From Paracyclopina nana (lineage: Eukaryota > Arthropoda > Copepoda > Cyclopoida > Cyclopettidae), in NCBI GenBank assembly GCA_019096065.1, contig JAGUCH010000002.1:12412501-12476500 (forward strand): a DNA stretch of 64,000 nt. The letters run 5' to 3'. Numbering within the stretch: the first letter of the stretch is position 1; the number at the start of each line of letters is the position of its first letter. This document shows, in pieces, positions 12,376 to 23,368 of this stretch. Under the pieces are notes generated by a model. The model had not been told where the DNA came from, made no database searches, and saw nothing but the letters and a program-made list of their open reading frames with translations. A program made the position numbers and the translations under genes.

Positions 12376-15300
12376 CGCTTTATTGCAGCATATCCAAAAA
12401 AAAGCAACTCCCTCAAAAAAGCAGAGGAGCTGAAGGACATTTGCAAATATACTACCACTTATATTCATGGCTTAATTCCTGGGCCTATTTAAAGGAGAAT
12501 GGAAATTTGAGGCAACTCAATGTAAGCAGTTGTACTGAGCTTGTAAGAACCTGACTAGAATACAGGACATGCAAATTTGTCTCACTTTCTATGAGGCGAA
12601 CTATTGACAGTATTCTGTGCAAATATTCGTCTTGATATTTGCTTTTTGCTCTCAATAGGGTTTTCCTCAACAATACAATTGCCTAAGTGTATCCACAATC
12701 TGTTACCTATTACCTTGTACCAGCCGCTAAATGTATTTTAGCTAATTACAAGAAAAGCCGTTGAAGAGCTCGCAAATTGAAGCAAATTTTTTACAGCTCT
12801 GCAAATTCAGATTACATTACGTCAATCCGTTTTTCAAAACGAGTGTATTTTAGAGCACAAATACTGCGGGCGCCGTTGTGTTAGTACATTCCAGCGTGGC
12901 TAACTTCTTGATCATCACAAGTAAATTCAACGCTCTGCACTTTGACCTAGTTTAAGCACATTTTTTTTTCGTGTTTACTTTTTGAAAAAGACCTGATGTC
13001 ACTTCATCATTGATAGCAGCTGTTGCCTGTGACATAAAAAAGTAGATGCGAATGACCTTCACTCATACTAAATAAATCTTGCTTAATCTTGTTCACACTT
13101 GTATTTTTAGTCTGAGTATGTATGGTGGGATGTGTTATTTGGGCAAAGGCCTTAAGGTAGAAATATGGTGGGAGAATGTGCATGACATGGAAAGGCCTCT
13201 TACTTTATGTGTATTTGATAAGGTCATAAAAGAAGGCCATAAAGGCCAAGGCTCAGCTTTATTGGCAGTAGTTGGAAAGATGCTTGTAGGTGATGTCATA
13301 CATTTCGGATGCAACCTTTTTTAATGCTTACAGGCAACTTTGAAGTATTCATAGTCTAATTCGAAAAAAATTGTATCATTCTAACAATCCCATTTTTTTT
13401 AGATCAGACTATAAATTCAGGCTTACGAAAAAAGTTATTTGTTTTACGTAACTGAAAAGAAAACGTTATCTTATGGTCTTTGATCTGGTTTGGTCAAGTT
13501 ATGTCAAGAAAGGTAAACAAGATGCATTAGCATTGCATTGTGAACCAGTTTGAAAAATGCATGAGCCAATTGGCAACAACGAATGGGTTCACAAAGCTGA
13601 ATACCGTTTAGATGATAAGCAAGGCAAGACTTCGCAAGGATAAGTTATGGGAACAAAGGCTCCTTTTCTCCCACAAACTGATTTTCAAGGCCAACTTAAC
13701 ATCACAATAGTCTTTCTATATTCGAGGCTATTGTGCTAGGAAACATCTAATTGCTCAAGGTTAATTGGAACATTTTGTAACTTCTATTATGTAACCAAAA
13801 ATGGCACTGACTTTGAGAGAGCGAGTGTGCTCAGATTTGATACCTAGGAAACCACCTTCACCTCACTTCATGTAGCACGAAAAATGATTTGCAATCATTG
13901 TTAATTAAACCCCACTACTTTTGATGGCAATCATTATTACTTGCAATATTACTAACATTGAGTTGATTCCATGTAACGAATACCAAGTTTTTTAATGAAA
14001 AAAGTAGCGCTGAATGCGTGGAAGTACTTTTTTCTCCCCCTAATTTATTGGTCACAGCTAAAATTAAAGTCGCATCAGCAGAGAGATGAAAAATCAGATT
14101 TTTTCCTCCCGAGAAAACATTCATGAAAAGAAATGGGCGAGGAGCTTTCTTCACAATCTCGAGTTTTTTCAAAATACTTTTTGATGTTTGTGTGGCTTTG
14201 AAGGTGAGCTCTCAAGATGCTTTCCTTAAAGCAACAAACTTGAAACAATTCATAATGTCGACAGACAGATTGTATGATAGGAGCACAGGAAAAAAAATCA
14301 CAAAAATACATCAGACATGATTAAATAACCTATGTCCTTTGGCCTTGGCAGGTGGGAAAAGTTTGAAAATTAGCAATTCTAATGGTGATCTTGTATGCAA
14401 AGCCAAAAAGTATTGCAGTATGTGTTGTTAAGATAGTATCAAGATTAGTGGAGGATACAGCCATCGTTTAGAAAACGATGTATTTATCTGTGCTAAATAA
14501 GCATGTGTAAAATAGAAGAAATCCCTTGAGAGTCGAACATGAGAACATTTCCTGTTGGATACGTATCCATGAATTGTGTAGCAGTATTCGTCGCAAATAT
14601 ATTGCTGCTTCATTATAAATACTTGCGCAAAGCAGCGAAGTATTCTCAAGTTTCACATGGGGTGAATGGGATACTAATTCTTGCCTGGCAGTTATGCTTT
14701 TTGGCAGCACATATCCCCCTGGTGAAAATTGCATGCAATTGCTGCTGCCATATAAAAGCAGCTCGTAGTTCTCCCCCAGAAATTCTGTATGCAGAATGTG
14801 TGATTAATTAAGGAGGAAAGCCACAGCATTCTGCAAACTTGCATGATAGTGCAAAATAACTATTTGCTTACATTTAGCCAAGATTTGGTGTAATGACACC
14901 AAATACGTTCCCCTCAATATCTATTAGCACACCGTTTAGCCTAGAAAAGCGCAGATACTACAGCATTAAATAGTGATTGCATGACATATTGTCGGATAGA
15001 TAATAATAGTACACTCTCTTTATAGAGGGTGCACGTCACATTTTTTAAAGTAGCTAATTGAAAAACCTTTTAAATCCCTACGCAAGGCATCCGAATTAAT
15101 TCCCAATTAGCTGTGAGTTAGCAGCTGTATTTCCTCAATTCTCAAATTACGAGCAATTTCAACAGGGCTATTCTAGAAAATGCCCAAAAGGGGCTTTGTC
15201 GACAATGCATTCGTATTTTGTGGTAATTTATAACCCGAGGAAATGTATTTTCTGTGTCATTTTGTATTCTTGAAAAGTTGCGGCCAAAACACTATTTTAG

Positions 15301-17517
15301 CCATTCACAGCGTAGTTTCCAATTCCAGTGGAATGTCAAAGGTAAAACAGCAAATTACATTTATTCTGATTCTGTCAATTTCGACGTATTTTTGGCTCAA
15401 AAAAGCTAAATCATCTTTTCCGCAGTCGTAGGAAGACATATCCAGTATAAGCAAGAAAGCTGGTCTAGTTCATAACAAGTTTATCGCATTACATCAAGCA
15501 ACAACTTTTCACCATTCTAATGCACATTACAGGCAGTATCTACATACAGATACCAAGAAGCAGGATTAGATAATATGTATTCGCTTACACAGACAAAACG
15601 CAATAGGCAAAAGAATTGCTGCCAGACGAGAAAACCCGAGGCCCGTTTCGACACATTTCAAAGATCTGAGTACATATGATGAAAGCATAGATACATCTTT
15701 CAAAGACTATTATTTTAGGGACTTTGCATCAGGTCTAAAAATCAATGGATACAGCTTAGGATAAGCAAGTGTAGCCTATCGTGTACTATCAACTAGGAGA
15801 ACACACAAAAAGTCCGCAAAAGTTGTGTGAAAATGCAGCTTTGATGTGTTGCAGTGATAAAGTCTTGATACGCTCAAGCCAAGGAAATAGCTGTGTAGTA
15901 AATGGCCTTTGATTGCTCCATTTTTGCAGTAACCTAGATTCTGCACAACAAGCAATGAGTGCGATTTTTTTTGTGGCGGGTACGAGTATTCTGCCGCAAA
16001 ATGTAATTACTATTTCAGATATCCACCACTCACGAAACACTAATTAAACTTTAATCTACTTCTCCAAATGAAAAGCCCTCAAAAAGAGACAAAAAAATCC
16101 TTGATTTACGAGATGTTTTCGAATTTCGTATCTTTTATCCCTCTAGATTTTACCCTAGAGGTGTTAAAAAAGATATCTTTTTTGCGAGTGTTGTAGTACC
16201 CTACTTTGTACTTGCTTTCTTTTGCTCGCACGAGTACATCATGATCAAGTCGAAAAAAGAACCCCTTATTTCATTGTAGAGCAAACAGCCAAAGCTAGAG
16301 TCTGATAGAGAAAAAATAGAACACCTTCTTTAATTAATCTTCAATCAAAGCTGCATTATGCAAGCACACATAAAAAACCTCAACCTTTTCCATATTTGCC
16401 AAGTGAGGTGTGGCATTTTTTTCGGATCAGCCTCAAGCAGCAGCTTTCATGTACATCTTGTAAAAAGGTCACATTCAATTTGATAGCACTCCCAGGTGAA
16501 ATCACACAGAAGAATTACATAATAGCACCCTCCCTTGTGCACAGTTGCTATTCAGAGTACAAAATGTGGCACCAAAACAAAAGGGGAGAGAACATGTGGC
16601 CTCATTTTTGAAAAAAGCAATTCCTGCTCCTGCAATTAGGCCAAACGTTCCACTATTACAATGATAATGTGAAAGCTAAGACAAATCTTTTTGGCACAAT
16701 TTTGCCCATCAAAAAAAGTGGTTCTCTCCCCCCTTTTAAAAGCTCCTCTCCATCAATCCTCAAGCGCAAAGTCATGTATAAGAGATAAAAGCCACCCTTT
16801 CTATTGGCTTTTCCTCGTGTACTTTTGCTTTTAGCTTCGTAAAAATGCATTATTTGTAATTACGAAAAAGGTGTCCAATAAATTGAGCCATTGTGTCAAA
16901 ACTACCATAATTTATCAAATCTTTATAAGCCAAATATTTGCCTTGACATTTTGACTCAAAACAAAGTCCAAGTTTTCTAATTTGCTTCTCGGTTTTTGCA
17001 ACCAATTTACATGACTTTGGTCGTTTCTGCACCCATGAGTCTTTACTTGACCCAGATTTCTCCCCCCTCTCTCGTCGATCTCTTTGAGCTTGCTTTACTG
17101 AATAATGCAAAAAAGTCACCAAGTTTTGGTTTTGGATTCGCTACGGCTATACATACTTAGGCGGAAATTCGACCTAAATAAGCCTGATTGCTCCATTTTT
17201 TCACGAGGACATTCAAAGAAAAGGGATTGAAAAAGTTTCCCCTTTTTGGCAAAGTGCGATATTGAAGAAACGCCACCAAGGGAGCTGAAATCGCCACGAA
17301 TTTTAAAAAATGAGCTCTACAGGGAGAAAGCTATTGAATACGCATGTCTAGGCATAAAAAATATTCTTTATTTAAATGTAAGAAAATTAGGAAATTTGAG
17401 AGGTAGATACGTTTCAACGTAATCTGAGAGTATAAGGAAAAACCAACTTTAATAAGGGAAAGCTCTAAAAGTCTGGAAAGAAAAATGAGAAAAAAAGTCT
17501 TTTGTGGCTAGAATGAA
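12376..17517. other. Non-coding, nothing recognised
   Basis: AT-rich sequence with scattered frames shorter than 100 residues, none with family features or paired splice sites. Confidence 0.4.
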
Positions 17518-17580
17518 GCCCGGTTCCAGCCTGGAAAACCAGCATAGTATAAGGTAAACAAGTTAAGACAGGTCGAGCTG
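17518..17580. mobile_element. Partial copy of the GCCCGGTTCC foldback element
   Basis: Starts with the same GCCCGGTTCC terminus and keeps the interior words CAGCATAGTA, GGTAAAC.AGTTAAG and GGTCGAGCTG found at 10871-10945. The distal half with the second terminus is missing. Confidence 0.65.
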
Positions 17581-17732
17581 TGTTTAAAGTCAACAATAAC
17601 GAATTAGCAATTTCAAATCACAGATTTGTTACTGTTAACTTGCCCTAACTTTCTATCAAAAGCCCCTCGGAATAAAAGTAATTAGAAACCAAGAAAAAAA
17701 GCCTCGGATGAAATTGAATCCAAGGAAGTTTT

Positions 17733-18171
17733 ATATCCCGTTCATGTGCCCCCAAATTCCTTACGATAATGCACGCCGAACGCCTTACCGAAAGGAGAAA
17801 AATTGTCTTATGACAAACACAAAAGTAAACTTCTGCTGATGCTAACACTTTGGAAAAAACGGGTCAATTTTAAGACTATTGAAAAGTAAACACTCACAAA
17901 GCTTATTTCAATTTCAGTGCCAAACTGGTTACTTCTGAATCAATATGTCTCACACAAATTCATATGAATCAACTCAAAAATTGCAGAGTTATTACATCTA
18001 AGATACAGCTGAAATAATCAAAGTTTTTCTGAATTTTGCCCTAAATTTGTTAACTCGTTTCCTGGTTCAACTAGTTGAGAAGCCCTTCTTAAGTGGTTTG
18101 ATAGCAAAACTCCTTTGCCTTATGACAATTTTTTACTTTCCGAAAAGCAACTTGGCACATGAACGGGATAT
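17733..18171. mobile_element. Foldback or MITE-like element, about 440 bp
   Basis: ATATCCCGTTCATGTGCC at 17733-17750 is repeated as an exact reverse complement at 18154-18171. Similarity continues inward with gaps (TTCCGAAAGGA.AAAAATTGTC against the complement of the right arm near 18120-18145), giving arms of roughly 90 bp. It is non-coding. Target-site duplication is unclear (TTTA-like on both sides). Confidence 0.5.
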
Positions 18172-18174
18172 TAA

Positions 18175-20373
18175 AGGAGTTTCTTGAGGAGGAAACTGTG
18201 TAGCTAGGATTTCGGACAAAATTAGATGCCATGCTCCATTTGCGTGAGCTTAATTGGTAAATACAGTTCCCTATCTATAAATAGCCCTGAGCACGAGTTA
18301 AATGAACCAGTTCTAGCATTACACCCTGATGTACTGCAAGCAAGCAAAAGGGGTCGTAATACCACCGAGGAACCGCGCAAATGGCACAGTCAGCAAGATA
18401 CTGTAAGCTCCCCCTTTTTTTGGTGCGAGCGTGAAAATCTCAAATTGCACCTCATTTTTCACACTACTTGGCTACGCACCCCCCTTGCTAGCTCTCTTGC
18501 TTTATATGAAATCAGATTTGGCACATTTCGCAGAAATGCTGTATTAATATTCCGGCTAGCTGAACTAGGGTGAGCAGTGAAGTATATTTGCAAGGCAAAG
18601 GGACCCCTTTTCAGCAGCTGTATAAGTTATTTGCCAAAGTGCATTGACCGAAAGAGCCTGCATGAGTTGCGATGGGCTTTTGAGTTTATTCAAAATACAT
18701 AATATGCTTACCTCATATCTATATGCATTATAATTCGTTTTCCTTATAGGTTTTCGCGATCTCGGATGATGATAAAATTAATTAACCTTTAGAAATGCTC
18801 GTAGTAAAGTTAGCATTCACAGTTTAATAGCCATGGCACATAAATAATCACTCAGGCAATGCAAATCCAACTTTTACTCTCATTCATTTTTAATGCTCTT
18901 GCAAATTAAGCACAGACATCAAGGACTTTGCAAATGGGCATATTTAAAGAGCAGACCAGCTTTTAGCTTTCTTTTTAGTTTAAAAAAAAATAGAGCATCT
19001 TGATAATTGCGGCTCAGCACAATTCTGGCTAAATTGGGTGACTTTTGACACCTTGGTATATCATTTCGCACCAGAAACATCGATGATGTCTTTGCACGGG
19101 TCAATTTACAAGCCTTGCGTACGAAAATGTGTCCTTGGGCACCAATATGAAATTTCAGTTCAGCTATAGCTACAATGAAATCCAGGATTTTCTAAAAGCA
19201 TCAAGAAGAGAATTCACCCTCAATAAAATAAAGGTGCCCAGATACATCTAGGATACGGTTTTTCACCTAAATTACGTCATGAATTGCTATTTATGCACCA
19301 TACATAAGACATCGTGCATGTCTCATTACCCTGAAGAAATTAATTCCATTACGCTATGAGCATTGGGTGACATTCTATTAAAAAACGAAGCAAGTACAAA
19401 CAAAATTATTCACTCTCCATCTTTTGATGAGCGGTTACATTTAACATCAAAGATTTTGGTACTTTTTCTAGTATGTGACTGGTCAATGACCCCTGAAAAT
19501 ACCACAATGAGACAAAGCCAAAAGATTGTGGGGGATGCTTTTTTGGCAATCCTTAGTAGGCAAAGGAGAACAAACTGCAAATTGACTGCTACAGCTGCAT
19601 CTTGTATAACATTACGTGGCAATTTCCTCCCCAAGCATTCCAATTGATCCGAAAAGCTCATTTCATTTGGAACCTATCTGGTGGAACACTAAAAACAACA
19701 GCCTTGAAGCACCCAAAGAAATAAAAACTGGAAACATGTCACTGAAGCCTTTTGTAAGAGGATTCAAACTAATCTATTAATAGCAATTGTAGTCAGGAGA
19801 TTTCCATTCGACCTTTTTGAGCATTTGTACTGCATTATTTTCTGCTTCCTTTTTGAAAATTGAGCTTCCTATGTGATGATCATCTGTACCTTTTGAAGTT
19901 TTGCAATTACTCTGACCCAATTGCAGACAGATGAATTGGCAAACAAAAAATTTACTCATCATGTTGTTTTCCTTTGTCTAGACGTTTTGCACAAAACAGT
20001 TCCAGGGGTTTACAACGAAAGGGTGTGTGCATGTAGCTAATTGAAAGAAAGCAGGAGAGGCTTTCTCAGCTTCTCAATTTGTGATGAAAAACATGTTTTC
20101 CTTGTGCGAAATCAGCTGCCAATAATCTTTTATGTTTTGACCCACTTTCAAAAAAAGGGGAGAAAAACCAGAAGAAATAAGGAAAAAAGTGAAACAAGTG
20201 TGGAGATTAGCAAGGCCTTTCTTTTCTTGTAGAAGTAAGAAAATGTGGCTTTGGTTTCAATTAATCACAGAGAGAAATATCAACGCACACAAAGCTCACA
20301 AAAGGATTCCAGATTTGGTAATGTGATCCCCTTTTGCCACACTCCAAGTCATGAATGAATCTTGGCTTTTCCC
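18175..20373. other. Non-coding, nothing recognised
   Basis: AT-rich sequence up to the retroelement boundary. Open frames are short and without recognisable domains. Confidence 0.4.
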
Positions 20374-20377
20374 TATG

Positions 20378-20577
20378 TGTAGGGGTTCGAACACTCTGAG
20401 ACCTACGCGTTACACCTTACTAACTTATAGCTTATAAGACTCCATTTTAGTTGGAAGGATATATGTCGTCGAGCTGTTTGCTCGCGCATAGTCGTTTATT
20501 TACTGCTGTACAATTGTAGTGCTACCGCACGAGAAGGAGGCGAGAGCGCAGGTACGCAGGCTCGGGATCCTGCTACA
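20378..20577 (-). repeat. 3' LTR, about 200 bp
   Basis: In element orientation it begins TGTAGCAGGATCC right after the polypurine tract and ends ...CCCCTACA, so it has TG...CA termini. It is followed by the 4 bp target duplication TATG. It contains an AATAAA-like word (within AGTAAATAAACG) and TATAAG. The left boundary depends on the TATG duplication and the TG start. Confidence 0.7.
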
Positions 20578-20590
20578 ATTTCCCCCTATT
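20578..20590 (-). promoter_or_regulatory. Polypurine tract
   Basis: On the minus strand AATAGGGGGAAAT lies immediately upstream of the 3' LTR, the expected place for the plus-strand DNA primer of reverse transcription. The TAG stop codon of env (20588-20586) lies inside it. Confidence 0.8.
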
Positions 20591-23048
20591 GAAGCGTGGC
20601 CGTGTCCTCACGGCGCAATGCTGGCACCCTATGTCGGGGGGATCCCGTGGCCGGAAGTACAGGGGAGATAGGTGGGCCGGCGGTCGCTCCTCCTTCCATC
20701 GGTGACTTCAGGGGCGTCGAGGTCGCGGAGGCCACAGTATTGGGCGCCGGGGCCGAGGGGAGCACAGCCATAATGTAGTTATGCATGGTCTCGTTCTGCC
20801 TCGCCAGCGCGTCGACCTGTGCCTGTAGGTTCCGGTAGAGGCCGTCTTGTTCTTTAAATAGAGCCTCCTTCATGCGTTGGCGGAATCCAGACCGGCGGGG
20901 TCCATCGGTTTCTCCTGGTTCTGCGACCCCGTACTTAGGGGGTGCCTCGTCGTCATCTTCTTCGTCTCCGTCGCTGAGGGCGGCCAGTGAGTACGCCTCG
21001 GGTCCTTCCTGGTTCCGAGGTCGGCGCCTGCCGCGTGTCGGGGGTTGATCCTCGTCATCGTCGTCCCCGCCAGGGAACAGGATCTGGTCGTGCCCAAGGT
21101 TGGTAAGCATCCGCCACGGCATTTCGACCATAAGGAAGGCTGTATGCCACAGAGCCAAGAACATCCACCAACCCAGTCCGCGCCGTCGGTACAGGATGAT
21201 CATCCGGATGACGGCTCCGAGGATCAACTTGATCAGGCCGATGGTGATGAGAGCCCCGGTGAAGTAGGAATAATACTTCCCTACTGAGCTGAAGAAAGGA
21301 ATAATTGCGCTGCCGACATGATCCACCATTTGATCAATGTCTTCCTGTGTCCATAGCGTAGTCGACCTGCTGCCCGTGATAAGCGAGTTGTGGAGCACGT
21401 TACTAGTGATGGTGTTCACCACGGCCTCCCGACTGCTAAACAAGTGGAGGTAGAGGATATGGTTGGCCCGCTGTTCCGCCGAGAACACTCCACCCCTAGT
21501 CCTCGACTGATGTCGTAGTGTCCGCCTCCGGGGAGCCGCGTCCGACATGGGGTTGAGTTGCGTAGGGGCAATACAGGCGTGGATCTGAGGGGTGGCACAC
21601 ATCCACTGATTGTGGATCTTCCATTTAATCGGGGTGATGGAATCGCATGGGACCACGCTGGGCCGGTCAGTCAGCACAAAGGAGAGAGGGTCCGCGAATC
21701 ATGTCTCGTTGTTCACCAGCACGGGAATCTCCTGTGTGCAGTTCGCAATAGACCTGGTGACGGCTTGCACCGGGTAGCAGGAGGTAACATAAGCTACAGC
21801 CCCGGCACGGGTGACTAGATGGCCGGGTCCGTGGCTATCAAGGGTGGCGTACGATGAGGAGCCGGAAGCCATACTCTGAAGCTTGGAGTGCAGGATCGAT
21901 CGTTCGTTCTTGCAGATAAGTTCCTGGAGGAACTTGAATCTGTCCTGGATATGCAGCGCATGCTGCGAATGCACGAATGCCAGCTGTGTCTGTATATTCG
22001 CACCGTCCATGTCCTCCGGGTGAAGGTACTTGGCTTGGAGGGGTCCATCCCCGGGTCCCACGATCAAGACAGCGAAGTCGCGGAGCTGAGTGGTGAACAG
22101 CCGCCGCTGGCACATGGACTGCACGCCCTTGAGGACGAATCCCGCGAACCGCGATTCTTCTTCGTGGGCGAGGAGGAGCAGGTCTCCTAGGTGACCCGCG
22201 TTGCCGCTGAAGCTGGACGAGTTGCGGTGAGGGTACAGAACGGCCGGCCCCTTGTATACTTCGCTCAGTTCATCTTCGCAGCGGGGGGTCTTGCGCTTAG
22301 GCCACACAATGGTGCCTTCGGCGTCGTCCTGCACGATCAAGTCCTGGAAGTTGGCTGTAAGGTGGTTGGAGAAGACCACCCGCCCATTGGCCGTGTTTAG
22401 CTTCCCGTAGATCGGTTCCACCAGCGCGTGGATCGTGGTGGTTTCATACGATTTGTAGAATGTCACGCCACCACTGGTGAAAGTAGTCGTCGTGCACTTG
22501 TGGTCCTTATCGAGCCCACCCTTGGAGAAGTACGACAGGGACACGGGGGTATTGAGCGTGACTTGGACCTTCTTATCCTCCACCAGCAGGAAGCGTTTCT
22601 CGGCGGCGTCTCGACAGGCTTGCGGCGTTACCAGGTAGGGCCTATTTACATCCGTCATTTGACTCCCATAACTGATGCTATCGTATCCACAGCGGGTAAC
22701 TTCCCGCGAGATGTGCACTCGGCACCGGTATGCCTTGACGGAGAGGGTCGAGGCCGTCTGCAGTACCTGAATCGTGATATTAACCGGCGACTGGTAAGAG
22801 CTGCGAATATCTTCACAGAGTTCAGGCTGGCTCAGGTCGATAGCTTCGTGCATGGCATCTGGATGCGCGCAGTCATAGGTGGTGAACGAGGTCACCTTGG
22901 CGTCTGGGGTGTACAAATCGGCTGGTCGTGGTGACTGCCCCGGGAAGGCTGCTGCTTGGGCCACCTCGTTGAGGAGGATCCAGTAGCTGTATCCAAAGAA
23001 GACGAGGAGCATCAGCGTGGGACTGCACAAACAATGACCTGGATGCAT
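20586..23048 (-). pseudogene. env: env glycoprotein, interrupted by an in-frame TGA
   Basis: The first ATG is at 23048 and is followed by a hydrophobic signal peptide (LMLLVFFGYSYWILL). The ectodomain is cysteine-rich, with TRCGYDSISYGSQ and TPQAC motifs and an N-glycosylation site (NITI). The frame meets TGA at 21699-21701 after 449 codons, then stays open in the same frame to TAG at 20586. The second part carries a fusion-subunit-like region, a membrane span around YFTGALITIGLIKLILGAVI, a further hydrophobic stretch, and a cytoplasmic tail of about 200 residues rich in acidic runs (GGDDDDEDQ). The cysteine motifs recall chuvirus-type glycoproteins captured by arthropod retroelements; that assignment is from memory of the family and needs a profile search. 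Whether the TGA is a mutation or is bypassed cannot be seen. Confidence 0.75.
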
Positions 23049-23368
23049 GGTGGACGTAGTACGTAGTGGTGAGCTAGTGTACACTTTATAAACACTTTAT
23101 AAATTCCCTTCGCTAGGAGGTAGTTGGTTATTAACTCAGACTGCAAGAGAGAAGGTAAATGATTATTATATGCTTGTTTGTCTTGTTAGTGTTTGCGCCC
23201 GAATGTCATGGTTTATATAGCATGAGCATGTGTTAATAATGCAGTTATGATACATATGTGATATGAAATATGACATGAATGTGGCATAAATGTGTGTGCA
23301 CCCCCCCAAACTTTGTCATGAGGGAGCAATATTGGTGCGTACTATAGTCTTTTTACACTTGGTTTGTA

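Noticed and set aside
12076-12468. 130-residue minus-strand open frame
   Set aside because: It runs through the candidate donor at 12186 and has no domain; the region looks more like an untranslated exon.
22428-22934. Plus-strand open frames across the retroelement (22428-22934, 27769-28761, 24336-24719 and others)
   Set aside because: Antisense shadows of gag, pol and env in GC-rich sequence, without recognisable domains.
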